Assembly: GCA_020636195.1 (NCBI GenBank)
Contig: JACJYH010000002.1
Coordinates: 248,001 to 312,000 of the forward strand
Reading direction: 5' to 3'
DNA: 64,000 nt
DNA from: Lewinellaceae bacterium
Lineage (GTDB): Bacteria > Bacteroidota > Bacteroidia > Chitinophagales > Saprospiraceae
Shown: positions 19,478-28,636 of the stretch, piece after piece
Numbering within the stretch: position 1 is the first letter of the stretch
Layout: every line of letters starts with the position of its first letter
Notes under the pieces: model-generated
What the model was told of the DNA's origin: nothing
Databases searched by the model: none
Seen by the model: only the letters and a program-made list of their open reading frames with translations
Translations under genes and position numbers: made by a program

Positions 19478-20710
19478 TTACTTCTTTTTTTTCCCCTTTT
19501 TCTTGATTGGTTTTTCAAATGAGGATAAAATATCTTTGAGTTGTAAAGGTTTTTCTACAGAAAGGTCTTTTACTTCATTGTAATCCAATACATCTATGGA
19601 TAAAATTTTAATTTTTTTGCCAATGTAATCTTCAATTGAACCTAACATGTCCCTTTCAGAATCATCACAAAAGGAATATGCAATACCTCTGTTTTTCCCC
19701 CTTCCTGTTCTTCCTACACGATGAACATAGTTTTCAGGATGTTCAGGAATATCATAATTCACCACAAAATCCACATCAGGAATGTCAATACCTCTCGCTG
19801 TCACATCCGTGGCTATCATCATTTGTACATTCCCTAGTTTGAACGTATTCAATGCTTGTAAGCGATCTTTTTGATCTATATCTCCATGCATCACAACAGA
19901 CTGTATATCAACTCTGTGCATAGCGGCATGCACTCTTTCTGCTCGAACTTTTGTTCGTGTAAATATTAATATTTTTTTATCAGGGTTTTCATTGGCTAGA
20001 CGCTCTAAAAAATACCTTTTATCGTCCATTTTAACATAAAGTACTGAGTGATCTACGTTTTTTGAGACGGGATCTTTTGGCGAAACTTGAATCCTAATGG
20101 GATTAGTCACCAACGAGTAGGCCAATTTTTTTATATCGTCATCAATAGTGGCAGAAAAGAATAAAGTCTGCCTTTTCTTTGGGAGGAATTTAATCAGGTC
20201 GCGAATATCTTTAATAAAACCTCTATCCAACATATGATCCGCTTCATCTAGCACTAAAATTTTAACTCTGTGAAGGTGGATGTATCCTTGATGCACCAAA
20301 TCAAATAATCTACCTGGCGTGCTGATCAGGATATCGATGCCCTTTTCCAGTTTTGAAATCTGAGGTGCCTGTTCCACACCTCCGAAAACCGAAAAAGAAG
20401 TGACTCTAGTTCCCCTTCCAAGATGCGTAAAAACTCCATTGATCTGTATAGCTAATTCTCGAGTAGGTACCATAACGACACACCTGATTCCGTCTGCTCT
20501 TTTTGTATTGTGAGATGTATGAAGGATATGTAGAATTGGCAATGCGAATGCAGCTGTTTTTCCGGTGCCCGTTTGTGCGATAGCTAGGAGATCTTCTCCA
20601 CGCAGCACGTTGGGAATAGCTTTATATTGAATATCTGTTGGTTTTTTATAACCAAGTTTATCAATATTTTCCTTGATTTCATCTACAAAGTGGTACTCAG
20701 AAAACTTCAT
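19478..20710 (-). CDS. DEAD-box ATP-dependent RNA helicase (RhlE-like)
   Basis: 410 residues with every DEAD-box motif in order: Q motif PTDIQ (24-28), Walker A AQTGTGKT (45-52), PTREL (82-86), TPGR (131-134), DEAD (155-158), SAT (186-188), then domain 2 with ARGIDIP and HRVGRTGR (330-337). The short lysine-rich tail KKKGKKKK is typical of RhlE-type proteins in Bacteroidota and probably binds RNA. The family remodels RNA duplexes in ribosome assembly and mRNA decay, often during cold growth. It lies 13 bp downstream of pdxJ and probably shares its transcript, though the functions are unrelated. Confidence 0.92.
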   Translation of the reverse strand: MKFSEYHFVDEIKENIDKLGYKKPTDIQYKAIPNVLRGEDLLAIAQTGTGKTAAFALPILHILHTSHNTKRADGIRCVVMVPTRELAIQINGVFTHLGRGTRVTSFSVFGGVEQAPQISKLEKGIDILISTPGRLFDLVHQGYIHLHRVKILVLDEADHMLDRGFIKDIRDLIKFLPKKRQTLFFSATIDDDIKKLAYSLVTNPIRIQVSPKDPVSKNVDHSVLYVKMDDKRYFLERLANENPDKKILIFTRTKVRAERVHAAMHRVDIQSVVMHGDIDQKDRLQALNTFKLGNVQMMIATDVTARGIDIPDVDFVVNYDIPEHPENYVHRVGRTGRGKNRGIAYSFCDDSERDMLGSIEDYIGKKIKILSIDVLDYNEVKDLSVEKPLQLKDILSSFEKPIKKKGKKKK

Positions 20711-20723
20711 CTATATCTTGTAT

Positions 20724-21446
20724 TTATTCCGACAATGTGAGTCTGCTCCTATACATTTGAATCGTATTTCTTAGACCGTAATACAGCGCATCACAGATCA
20801 AAGCATGACCAATGGAAACTTCCAAAATATCCGGAATTTGCCTTTTGAAAAATTGCAAATTTTTAAGACTTAAATCATGGCCCGCATTCATTCCTAAATT
20901 CAATGATCTACACACTGAAGCCGCTCTAACATAGGGCTCAATGGCCGATTCTGGATTTTCGTGATAGTGGTATGCGTACGGTCCGGTATAAAATTCAATG
21001 CGCTCAGCACCAATATCTTGTACATGAAAAAGTAAGTCTTCATCAGGATTCATAAACAAACTTACCCTTATGCCCTCGCTTTGTAATTGCGAAACCACAT
21101 CTGATAAAAATGTTTTATGTTTCGCGGTGTCCCAACCCGTATCAGATGTGAGTGCGTCAGGCGGATCAGGTACTAAGGTGCATTGATGAGGTCGTATTCT
21201 ACTAACAATGGAAAGAAACTCCTCAGATGGATATCCTTCAATATTAAATTCTGTAGTTACCAACTTTTTTAAAGGCTCTAGGTCGCTGTATCTGATATGC
21301 CTTTGGTCAGGTCGTGGATGAACAGTGATACCTTGAGCGCCATATGATTCGCAATCTTGCGCTACCTGGAGTAAATTTGGATTTTCACCCTCTCTAGAAT
21401 TTCTGATTAGGGCAATTTTATTAATATTAACGCTGAGTTTTGTCAT
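20724..21446 (-). CDS. pdxJ: Pyridoxine 5'-phosphate synthase
   Basis: 240 residues, the family length. PdxJ condenses 3-amino-2-oxopropyl phosphate with 1-deoxyxylulose 5-phosphate to give pyridoxine 5'-phosphate, the ring-closing step of the DXP-dependent vitamin B6 pathway. Visible signatures: SVNINKIALIRNSR at the N-terminus, the phosphate/catalytic segment GITVHPRPDQRHIR (39-52), CTLVPDPPDALTSD, and GMNAGHDLSLKNL near residue 195. Starts at ATG 21446, 3 bp after the upstream methyltransferase stop, and is followed 13 bp later by the helicase, so it sits in a four-gene minus-strand run (crotonase, methyltransferase, pdxJ, helicase). Confidence 0.94.
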   Translation of the reverse strand: MTKLSVNINKIALIRNSREGENPNLLQVAQDCESYGAQGITVHPRPDQRHIRYSDLEPLKKLVTTEFNIEGYPSEEFLSIVSRIRPHQCTLVPDPPDALTSDTGWDTAKHKTFLSDVVSQLQSEGIRVSLFMNPDEDLLFHVQDIGAERIEFYTGPYAYHYHENPESAIEPYVRAASVCRSLNLGMNAGHDLSLKNLQFFKRQIPDILEVSIGHALICDALYYGLRNTIQMYRSRLTLSE

Positions 21447-21449
21447 CTA

Positions 21450-22241
21450 TTATTCCCTTGTAAACATGATATAATGTGCTGTAGTATAAAAATTTCGGAG
21501 ATAAGGAATGCTTGAAAGCCAATGCATAACCTGTCTTTTTTGAAATCCAAATTTATACTTGTAAATGGGATTTATAAACCAGTATATCTCGTCAATGATC
21601 CTATAATGATATTTTGATAGTATCTGATACATTTTGTCAATGGTAATACCCGTCGATTTCACGTCTTCCAATTCCTTAATAGTTGCATTAGATTCTCCAA
21701 ACGCTTTTAAAATGAATGTATAAAGATATTTTGGCAACAAATGTATCCAAACCGCCATCCTCAAAAACTTACTCTTTGCAATCTGTTGATGTCCACCAAA
21801 GGGCATCCACCAAGGAGGATATGCGAAAAATACTATTCCATTTGGTTTCAACAATGACGGCAAAACACCAATAAATCGCTCTTGATCCGGTATATGTTCT
21901 ATGACATCTTTCAATATTATAAGATCAAAAGTCCCAATGGAATTGTGCTCAACGATATCATAAATATTTTCATTAATGATTTTTGCCTTGCCCTTTTCAA
22001 TGAAAGGAGCTAGAAAATTTTCAGCGCTTTTTACCCTTGAGTCAGATAATTCTATGCCTACACAATCGCAATTCAATTCAAGAAATGCTGCCAAAACTCC
22101 TGCCTCGCCACAACCGATTTCTAGGACTCTAGTTTGAGATGATAATGCAATTTTTCTTTGCATCCAAGGTATGATTTCCTCGGATGTCACCATTTTCTGA
22201 ATATCAAAATATCTCTGCTTTTCCTTATGGAAATCAAACAT
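21450..22241 (-). CDS. Class I SAM-dependent methyltransferase
   Basis: 263 residues from the ATG at 22241, chosen because an upstream in-frame ATG at 22286 would run 38 bp into the enoyl-CoA hydratase gene, while this one starts 7 bp after its stop, behind an A/G-rich stretch. SAM-binding motif I is VLEIGCGEAGVLAAF, followed by CVGIELSDSRV (acidic end of beta 2), FDLIILKDVIEHIPDQERF (motif II/post-II, the DVIEH typical of UbiE/COQ5-like and glycan-tailoring enzymes) and FFAYPPWWMPFGGHQ. The substrate is unknown; a small molecule, lipid or glycan is more likely than nucleic acid from the DVIEH pattern (inference). Confidence 0.8.
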   Translation of the reverse strand: MFDFHKEKQRYFDIQKMVTSEEIIPWMQRKIALSSQTRVLEIGCGEAGVLAAFLELNCDCVGIELSDSRVKSAENFLAPFIEKGKAKIINENIYDIVEHNSIGTFDLIILKDVIEHIPDQERFIGVLPSLLKPNGIVFFAYPPWWMPFGGHQQIAKSKFLRMAVWIHLLPKYLYTFILKAFGESNATIKELEDVKSTGITIDKMYQILSKYHYRIIDEIYWFINPIYKYKFGFQKRQVMHWLSSIPYLRNFYTTAHYIMFTRE

Positions 22242-22248
22242 GATTCTT

Positions 22249-23022
22249 CTATCTTCCTTTAAAAGATGGTTTCCGTTTTTCGACAAATGCTAGTGCGCCT
22301 TCTTTTGAGTCTTCGCTGCCTATGGTAGCGCCGAAATTCTCGTATTCTTCTTTAAAACCTTCACCATTTCCAAAGTAAGTATTCACCAATTGGATGGATT
22401 TCATGATGGCTAATGGCCCTTTTTCAGCAACCTTATGTAATATTTCCAAAGATTTAGTGACTTCATCTCCTGATTCTACGACGTGGGTGACAAGTCCTAA
22501 TCTATAGGCTTCTTCAGCATCCACCATATCTGCCGTCAATAGCATTTCTATAGCCTTGCCTTTTCCAATAAGTTGCACCAATCTCTGCGAGCCTCCATAT
22601 CCTGGCACAAGTCCTAAATTAACTTCAGGTTGGCCAAAACGAGCCTTTTTTCCAGCTACGCGTATATGACACGCCATCGCAAGTTCACAACCACCACCTA
22701 ATGCAAAGCCATTGACAGCTGCTATCACAGGAGCATGAAAGCGCTCTATCTTGAAGAAAATATCTTGACCTCTTTTGGATAATGCTGCACCACCTTCAGC
22801 GTCTAATGCTGCGAATTCTTTGATGTCTGCACCGGCAGCGAAAGCTTTGTCTCCAGAACCGGTGATGATGACGCCACGTATGGATAAATCACCGTGATGA
22901 GCACTAAAAAATGCATCTAATTCATCAAAAACCTGCTTGTTCAGTGCATTTAAGGCGTTTGGTCTTTGAATGGTTAATATCCTAAATTCATTATTTTGGA
23001 TGATCTCTATTACTTTATCCAT
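22249..23022 (-). CDS. Enoyl-CoA hydratase/isomerase (crotonase family)
   Basis: 257 residues, typical of crotonases. The oxyanion-hole segment AFAAGADIKEF and the second one, NGFALGGGCELAMACHIR, are intact. Both catalytic glutamates of genuine hydratases are present, the first in GCELAM and the second in GQPEVNLGLVPGYGG. It should therefore hydrate short-chain 2-enoyl-CoAs in beta-oxidation or butanoate metabolism, in the cytoplasm. It heads a minus-strand run with the methyltransferase, pdxJ and helicase genes. Side-chain specificity (crotonyl- versus methyl-branched or phenylacetyl-derived CoAs) cannot be read from the sequence. Confidence 0.9.
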   Translation of the reverse strand: MDKVIEIIQNNEFRILTIQRPNALNALNKQVFDELDAFFSAHHGDLSIRGVIITGSGDKAFAAGADIKEFAALDAEGGAALSKRGQDIFFKIERFHAPVIAAVNGFALGGGCELAMACHIRVAGKKARFGQPEVNLGLVPGYGGSQRLVQLIGKGKAIEMLLTADMVDAEEAYRLGLVTHVVESGDEVTKSLEILHKVAEKGPLAIMKSIQLVNTYFGNGEGFKEEYENFGATIGSEDSKEGALAFVEKRKPSFKGR

Positions 23023-23169
23023 ACACTTTGTTTATCGTTTGAATAGGCAAAAGTACTCATTTTTATTTACACTGATTGGTGCATCCGCTTTTGTAATAAA
23101 AGTAACATATACCTTCACATCATTTCTGATTTTTTATTTTATTTTTGCCGAAATATTACTTTCATTCAG

Positions 23170-23568
23170 ATGTCTAAAAGATTTTTCCTTGCAAATACAA
23201 TCCTGCAAAAATGCCCACGTTGTCAGGAAGGTGACCTTTATATAAAACCATTTAATATCAAGGCACCTGTCAACATGCATAAAGAATGCCCGGTTTGCGG
23301 TCAACTCTATGAACCCGAACCTGGTTTTTATTATGGCGCAATGTTTCTATCGTATATCATTTCCGGTTTTTTCTTTTCAGGTGTAGTTGCTGTCTGTATG
23401 TTGGTTTTCGGAATGAATGTGAATCCTGCAATTGGTGTTATGTTGGTAGTTGCTGCGTTGTCCTATTTTTTCTTATTGCGATTTTCCAGATCTTTATGGA
23501 TAAATTTATTGATAAAGTATGATCCAAAGGCAAAAAATTCTGACCAGAAAAAATCATTTGGTTATTAG
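23170..23568 (+). CDS. DUF983 family small membrane protein
   Basis: 132 residues from ATG 23170. A zinc-ribbon-like N-terminus with two CxxC pairs (KCPRCQEG and ECPVCGQ) precedes PGFYYGAMFLSYIISGFFFSG and a second transmembrane helix (IGVMLVVAALSYFFLLRFSR), the layout of DUF983 proteins. Function unknown in the family. The C-terminus reads KKSFGY and the stop lies 11 bp before the DNA methyltransferase start on the same strand. Confidence 0.82.
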   Translation: MSKRFFLANTILQKCPRCQEGDLYIKPFNIKAPVNMHKECPVCGQLYEPEPGFYYGAMFLSYIISGFFFSGVVAVCMLVFGMNVNPAIGVMLVVAALSYFFLLRFSRSLWINLLIKYDPKAKNSDQKKSFGY

Positions 23569-23579
23569 TAAACTGTGTT

Positions 23580-25004
23580 TTGAAAAATAGATTCAATAGG
23601 CTTACATCAAAAGAATGGTTGCCCTTTCAGAAATCTTGGTTCAAGTATTCTGATGACTACACGCTATATCGCGAACATATTCGCTTCTTTTGCAAAGCAG
23701 AAATAACTGAAGAAGTACTTTTTTATTATGGCAGTCATGGGCATATTGTTCAAGAGATTTGTTCACAAGAGAATATACAATTTGTTGAAAATATCACTGG
23801 CACTTCCGCTATTCAATATGTCTTCCTTGACCTTCGCCATGAGATTAATCCTGAATGGAAAATTAAGGAAATACAATCATACATCCAGCAAGTTACCAAC
23901 ATTATAAAAGCTGTCAATGGTGCATTATTAGACAGAAGGTTTGTTACGATTATATTGCCACAATCTTCATCTTTTGTAAAGCCATATGTGCCAATTGCAT
24001 GGTTGCTTGCATATTCCATAGGCCAAATTATCCATTTGAAAGATGAGAAAATTGCTTGCTTGCCTGATGTAAGTGAAAATTTGCCACCTTCATTTTCTGA
24101 CATGAGAAATGACGTATTTTATTGTTTGAATTTTAGAAAGGATGAGGCGCAAGATATCCGTCGGTTGGATTTTGATATCAGTAATTTATATGCCAATAAA
24201 AGTGGTAAGAAGACTGAATTTCCAAGTAAAATTTTAGAAAAATGGTACATTCTAAAACCGACACCACGAAAGAAAAATGAAGTGTTGCATCCCGCCAAAT
24301 TCCCTGAAGAATTGGTGGTAAAATATGTTGAAGCATTGACCAAAGTAGGAGATAATGTACTTGACCCCATGTCAGGTACGGGTTCAACACAGGTAGCTTC
24401 TATAAAGATGGGACGTAATGGATATGGTACAGAATTGAGTCATTTTTTTTTCAATATTGCCAAAGATAGATGTACACAAGTTGTGCATGCATACAATTCA
24501 GAACTTTTCCATGAAAGTTCTCAAGTTGGCAATTTTGATATCAAGGAAATGGACGCAAGGGATATAATGAAAAGTAATTTTCCGCAATGTCAATATATCT
24601 TTACTTCGCCACCATATTGGGATATGTTGAATATGAAAGGTGCAGAGTACCAAGCCAAAAGGGTTGAAAAAGGACTGCGTACCAATTATTCTGAAGACAC
24701 CCAAGACCTTGGAAATATTGCTGACTATGAAAAGTTTGTAAAAAATTTGGCTTCCATTTATTTGCAATTGAGCGACCTATTGACGGAAAATGGATTTCTG
24801 ACTATTGTTGTAAAAAACATCAAGAAAAAAGGGAGAAATTATCCTTTTGCTTGGGATTTATCAGCGGCATTGATGGAAAAGTACCTTCTTCTGCCGGAAA
24901 CATTTTGGTGTCAAGATGACATCAATTTGGCTCCTTATGGCTATGGCAATACCTTTGTAAGCAATACTTTTCATCAGTATTGTCTGCATTTTCAGAAGAA
25001 ATAA
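23580..25004 (+). CDS. Site-specific DNA methyltransferase (probably N4-cytosine, beta-class order), solitary
   Basis: 474 residues with a TTG start at 23580; no in-frame ATG occurs before about residue 180, and the N-terminal text (KNRFNRLTSKEWLPFQKSWF) reads as genuine protein. About 240 N-terminal residues without a recognised domain precede the methyltransferase core: SAM motif I as DPMSGTGSTQVASIKMGRNG and catalytic motif IV as TSPPYWDML. TSPPY is the form usual in N4-cytosine enzymes; N6-adenine specificity is possible. No restriction endonuclase is adjacent (DUF983 upstream, convergent Nudix downstream), so it looks like an orphan modification enzyme or the remains of a system. The N-terminal region may be a target-recognition domain. 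Confidence 0.82.
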   Translation: MKNRFNRLTSKEWLPFQKSWFKYSDDYTLYREHIRFFCKAEITEEVLFYYGSHGHIVQEICSQENIQFVENITGTSAIQYVFLDLRHEINPEWKIKEIQSYIQQVTNIIKAVNGALLDRRFVTIILPQSSSFVKPYVPIAWLLAYSIGQIIHLKDEKIACLPDVSENLPPSFSDMRNDVFYCLNFRKDEAQDIRRLDFDISNLYANKSGKKTEFPSKILEKWYILKPTPRKKNEVLHPAKFPEELVVKYVEALTKVGDNVLDPMSGTGSTQVASIKMGRNGYGTELSHFFFNIAKDRCTQVVHAYNSELFHESSQVGNFDIKEMDARDIMKSNFPQCQYIFTSPPYWDMLNMKGAEYQAKRVEKGLRTNYSEDTQDLGNIADYEKFVKNLASIYLQLSDLLTENGFLTIVVKNIKKKGRNYPFAWDLSAALMEKYLLLPETFWCQDDINLAPYGYGNTFVSNTFHQYCLHFQKK

Positions 25005-25013
25005 ACATCTTTA

Positions 25014-25493
25014 CTATAGGAATTTTTGGCTACTCAATTTGCAATGTACAGATTGTAATGCCATTTCCCCATCATAAACTGCATCTAAAACAAACGGTTT
25101 ACCTTCAAAGATGTAAGGATATATATATTGGTCAATAGGTGGAATTTTCATTGATAGGACGTCGTCTTTTTCAATCCAGTGCATGGCTCCTTCATCTGAG
25201 GTCACCGTTTTAAATTCAGGAAGTTCTATCGAGTACAGAAAACTGCAATAATTGTAAGATGTTGGTGACGATTCAATCAGCACACCACAAAACTTTGGTC
25301 TATCCACTAAAATACCTATTTCTTCCATCACTTCGCGTTGTAGTGCTGCATCAGGAGTTTCGTGGGCTTTCATTTTACCACCTACCGGAACAAAATATCC
25401 TTTGTAGGGTGGAAAATATCGTTCCATTAGAAGAAATTTATTTTTGAATGTGATAAAGCAAAATACTGCCAACACTTTATTTCCATCAATCAT
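25014..25493 (-). CDS. Nudix hydrolase
   Basis: 159 residues with a perfect Nudix box, G-x5-E-x7-REUxEExGU, in GGKMKAHETPDAALQREVMEEIG. The strand before it, YFVPVGGK, and the ability to read FKNKFLLMERYFPPYKG as a substrate loop fit the MutT/8-oxo-dGTP and nucleotide-sugar branch. The family hydrolyses nucleoside diphosphates linked to another moiety; the substrate is not determined. The start overlaps the end of the upstream gene (25486-26121) by 8 bp, so the two are probably co-translated. Confidence 0.9.
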   Translation of the reverse strand: MIDGNKVLAVFCFITFKNKFLLMERYFPPYKGYFVPVGGKMKAHETPDAALQREVMEEIGILVDRPKFCGVLIESSPTSYNYCSFLYSIELPEFKTVTSDEGAMHWIEKDDVLSMKIPPIDQYIYPYIFEGKPFVLDAVYDGEMALQSVHCKLSSQKFL

Positions 25494-26121
25494 CTTCGGA
25501 TTTGAGTTTAGGAAGAAAACTTTCTTGAACTAGATTAATAAGGCATAATGTCAGAAACCAATACAAATTACTTTCATCCATATCTACATACCATTCAAAT
25601 GCACGCTGCTGAATTTTAGAACCGTATCTTGGATTTCGCAAATAACCTATTTCAATTCCATTGACGATCACTTGATGGAGTGCCCTGACATCTTCACCTT
25701 TGATGATAGCTTGAGTTTCGCCTTTTAGGGTTTTTAGTGCACCATCAGCTGAGATAAAACCCGTGGCAATGTCATTAAAGTATGTTGTTATTGTTCCATC
25801 TTTTTCCACGTACACGAATTCATCTTTTGATGTGCAGATGATGGTCAAGGATTGATTTGACCTATATTGTTTTGTTGCATATGCTATGACATTTTCATGG
25901 AATATTGTCGTAAAGAATCCTAATGTGATTGGTGTAAAACGATTGGATTTTTTCTGAATATTATTTGATATTGAAAGAAGTTCAATTTCCTCTTTTGAAA
26001 ATGGAATTAACAGTTCTTTTAAAGGCTTGAGCAAAGGTCTCAATTGCTGAATATCTCTCAGCATTTGATTTTTTGACATGGACATTTGGAGCAAAAACTG
26101 CAAAACGTCTTCGATAATCAT
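25486..26121 (-). CDS. Conserved-looking hypothetical protein, 211 aa
   Basis: Not recognised. No signal peptide or transmembrane segment is evident. It opens with an amphipathic helical region (MIIEDVLQFLLQMSMSKNQMLRDIQQLRPLLKPLKELL), followed by a mixed alpha/beta middle (TPITLGFFTTIFHENVIAYATKQYRSNQSLTIICTSKDEFVYVEKDGTITTYFNDIATG), and ends in a hydrophobic helix and an acidic tail (KLKSEDD). It lies between rpoD (22 bp upstream in transcription order) and the Nudix gene (8-bp overlap), all on the minus strand. The tight packing suggests a cytoplasmic protein expressed with them. Confidence 0.65.
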   Translation of the reverse strand: MIIEDVLQFLLQMSMSKNQMLRDIQQLRPLLKPLKELLIPFSKEEIELLSISNNIQKKSNRFTPITLGFFTTIFHENVIAYATKQYRSNQSLTIICTSKDEFVYVEKDGTITTYFNDIATGFISADGALKTLKGETQAIIKGEDVRALHQVIVNGIEIGYLRNPRYGSKIQQRAFEWYVDMDESNLYWFLTLCLINLVQESFLPKLKSEDD

Positions 26122-26143
26122 AAAATATTTTTATGCAAAAATA

Positions 26144-27010
26144 TTAAAAATTCACGGACTCGGAGGAAGGTTTATTAAATGATCTTCTCATTCTTCGCAG
26201 GGCTCTCTCTTTTACTTGCCTTACTCTCTCTCTTGATAGGTTGTATTTCATAGAAATTTCTTCCAAGCTCAATGGTTTGTCACCATCTAATCCATAAAAT
26301 GAAGAGACGACTTGTACTTCTCTTGGTGACAGATATTCCATACTATCCAATATTTCAATTCTGAACGATTCGTTCATGAGGCCTCTATCCGGAGATTCTT
26401 CATCACCAATGGTCATCAAATCTATGATAGGAATTGAATCACTGTCATCGGAAATGGGAGCATCCACGGATATGTGTTTTAATGAATTTCCTAACAAGTT
26501 TTTGATCGTCTCAATATCTTGTTCCATAATTTCAGCCAACTCTTCGTGAGTGGGTTCTCTCTCATTCTTTTGGACAAATTTGTTGTATTCAGCATGTAAT
26601 CTGAGATATTCTTTTGTCTTGTTATGCGGCAGCCTGACCATTCTTGAATATTCTACAATGGCATGTAAAATCGCTTGTCTTATCCACCATACGGCATAAG
26701 AAATGAACTTGAATCCTTTTGTTTCATCAAATCTTTTGGCAGCTTTCATGAGACCAACATTGCCCTCATTGATGAGATCGGACAATGACAAACCCTGATT
26801 TTGGTATTGTTTAGCTACTGAAACAACAAATCTTAAATTACCCCGAACCAATGATTCTAATGCTTCATGGTCACCCATCTGTATTCTCTTTGCCAACTCA
26901 GATTCTTGTTCAGGAGTCAGTAATTCTATCTTGGCAATTTCTTGCAAGTATTTTTCAACCGCAATACTCTCCCTTGAAGTAATACTATGTGTGATCTTAA
27001 GTTGCCTCAT
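26144..27010 (-). CDS. rpoD: Primary RNA polymerase sigma factor (RpoD/SigA, Bacteroidota type)
   Basis: 288 residues: short, lacking region 1.1, as in Bacteroidota. The N-terminus MRQLKITHSITSRESIAVEKYLQEI is characteristic of the phylum's housekeeping sigma. Region 2 is seen in NLRFVVSVAKQYQNQGLSLSDLINEGNVGLMKAAKRFDETKGFKFISYAVWWIRQAI, with the -10 melting aromatics YAVWWIRQ. Region 3 follows at VRLPHNKTKEYLRL, and region 4 ends in LSLEEISMKYNLSRERVRQVKERALRRMR, the helix-turn-helix for the -33 element. This factor should read the TAnnTTTG promoters noted in the window. Confidence 0.96.
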   Translation of the reverse strand: MRQLKITHSITSRESIAVEKYLQEIAKIELLTPEQESELAKRIQMGDHEALESLVRGNLRFVVSVAKQYQNQGLSLSDLINEGNVGLMKAAKRFDETKGFKFISYAVWWIRQAILHAIVEYSRMVRLPHNKTKEYLRLHAEYNKFVQKNEREPTHEELAEIMEQDIETIKNLLGNSLKHISVDAPISDDSDSIPIIDLMTIGDEESPDRGLMNESFRIEILDSMEYLSPREVQVVSSFYGLDGDKPLSLEEISMKYNLSRERVRQVKERALRRMRRSFNKPSSESVNF

Positions 27011-27137
27011 CTACCTTTTATGCCTTAATTATTACATGTCCAATATAATGACAATCATTTCCAATTAAAAGTTTCAAGGTTATTCTTAAATTAATCTAAA
27101 AACTCACTGCATTGAACTTTCAATTGATGTTTTTTGA

Positions 27138-28451
27138 TTACGCTACTGCATCAAAATTATCGTCCCAATCTTTTGGTTTTGGTGTATGTACTTTACCCAA
27201 CATAGTTGCAATGGAGAAAGCTACACAGCAGTCACCAGTGACATTGACAATTGTTCTTGACATATCGAGTGGGCGATCAACTGCAAAAATCAGGGACAAT
27301 CCTACAGCCATAGTTTCTGTCGGAACATTCAAAGATTCTAAAACGATGACCAACATGATCAATCCTGCTCCGGGAACGGCAGCAGAACCAATTGATGCCA
27401 GAGTAGCAGTTAAAATGATAGTCAATTGATCACTGAGACTGAGGTGAAAATGCATTGCTTCACAAATGAAAACAGCTGCAACAGCTTGATACAAGCTGGT
27501 ACCATCCATATTAATTGTGGCACCCAAAGGACATACGAAGCTGGTTACTTCTTTATCTACTCCAAGGTGTTCCTCCACTCTTTCCATCGTCACAGGAAGA
27601 GTTGCAGCACTTGAACTGGTAGAAAAAGCGAGTAATTGCGCCGGCGATATTGCTTTATAAAAGTGCATAGGGTTTTTTCCCGTAAATAATTTTACAATGA
27701 TCCCATAAATTCCTATCATAAGACATAATCCAAGGAGGACGGTCATGACATACCAGCCCATTGCTATAAAAATATCGGGTTGGCTTATATCTGTAATGAG
27801 ACTGCACAACAAAGCAAAAACAGCATATGGCGCCATCAACATGATCAAATCTACCATTTTCATGATGACTTCATTGAGACCTGTAAAAAGGTCTACTACC
27901 GGTTTTGCTATTCTTTTATCTATCAGTAATAAGGCTAAGCCAAAAAAGATGGCAAAGAAAATAACTTGTAACATGTTACCATTACTGGATGCAGATTTAA
28001 AGAAATTATCTGGAACCATATCAACTATAAATTGAAGTGGACCATTGGAGGTAGCATGGGCAGTCTCTATATTTGACTTCATGTTATCGCTAAAACTAGA
28101 TGACATTTGAGCTATGGTTTCATTGCTCACATTTTGACCAGGTTGGATTATATTCACCAAAATAAGTCCAATTGTAACGGCAATGACTGTGGTAGAAATA
28201 TAAAAGATAAATGTTCTAATTCCCATCACTTTAAACTTGGAGATATCATGCAAATCCACAATACCTTTTATCAGTGATACTAAAATAAGAGGGATTGCAA
28301 TGAGCTTCAGCAAGTTTATAAATATGATCCCAATCGGTTTGATCCAATCCTTGACAAATGAGTTAAATCCATAGTGTGAAAAAATAATACCTGCTATAAC
28401 ACCCAGTACCATCCCGATTAAAATCTGCCAATGTAAAGCCAATCGTTTCAT
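27138..28451 (-). CDS. Dicarboxylate/amino acid:cation symporter (DAACS family)
   Basis: 437 residues, eight or more transmembrane segments. The DAACS hallmarks are present: serine-rich hairpin 1 (AFSTSSSAATLPVTMERVEE), the NMDGT motif in CPLGATINMDGTSLYQAVAAVFICEA, and the second hairpin ASIGSAAVPGAGLIMLVIVLESLNVP. The family imports glutamate, aspartate or C4-dicarboxylates with sodium or protons across the inner membrane. Specificity is not readable, though a C4-dicarboxylate would fit the malic enzyme near the left edge (inference). Transcribed alone on the minus strand, upstream of rpoD with a 126-bp gap. Confidence 0.9.
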   Translation of the reverse strand: MKRLALHWQILIGMVLGVIAGIIFSHYGFNSFVKDWIKPIGIIFINLLKLIAIPLILVSLIKGIVDLHDISKFKVMGIRTFIFYISTTVIAVTIGLILVNIIQPGQNVSNETIAQMSSSFSDNMKSNIETAHATSNGPLQFIVDMVPDNFFKSASSNGNMLQVIFFAIFFGLALLLIDKRIAKPVVDLFTGLNEVIMKMVDLIMLMAPYAVFALLCSLITDISQPDIFIAMGWYVMTVLLGLCLMIGIYGIIVKLFTGKNPMHFYKAISPAQLLAFSTSSSAATLPVTMERVEEHLGVDKEVTSFVCPLGATINMDGTSLYQAVAAVFICEAMHFHLSLSDQLTIILTATLASIGSAAVPGAGLIMLVIVLESLNVPTETMAVGLSLIFAVDRPLDMSRTIVNVTGDCCVAFSIATMLGKVHTPKPKDWDDNFDAVA

Positions 28452-28603
28452 AAAAACTCAATTCTTTTATTCCGTAAAAGTAAAAAAATATATCAAAGTT
28501 TTCCAACGAAGATTCATGTTTCATGAAGATAATGATTGAAATATTTGAAAATAAGTTTAGCCTATTTTTTAATAAAAATTCAATGATACACAATTAGATC
28601 ACT

Positions 28604-28611
28604 TACTTTTG
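28604..28611 (+). promoter_or_regulatory. -7 promoter box for ybaB
   Basis: TACTTTTG matches TAnnTTTG, 25 nt before the ATG at 28637. No clear -33 TTG at the usual spacing. Confidence 0.45.
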
Positions 28612-28636
28612 TGTTTTTTGACATAAATACCAGCAT

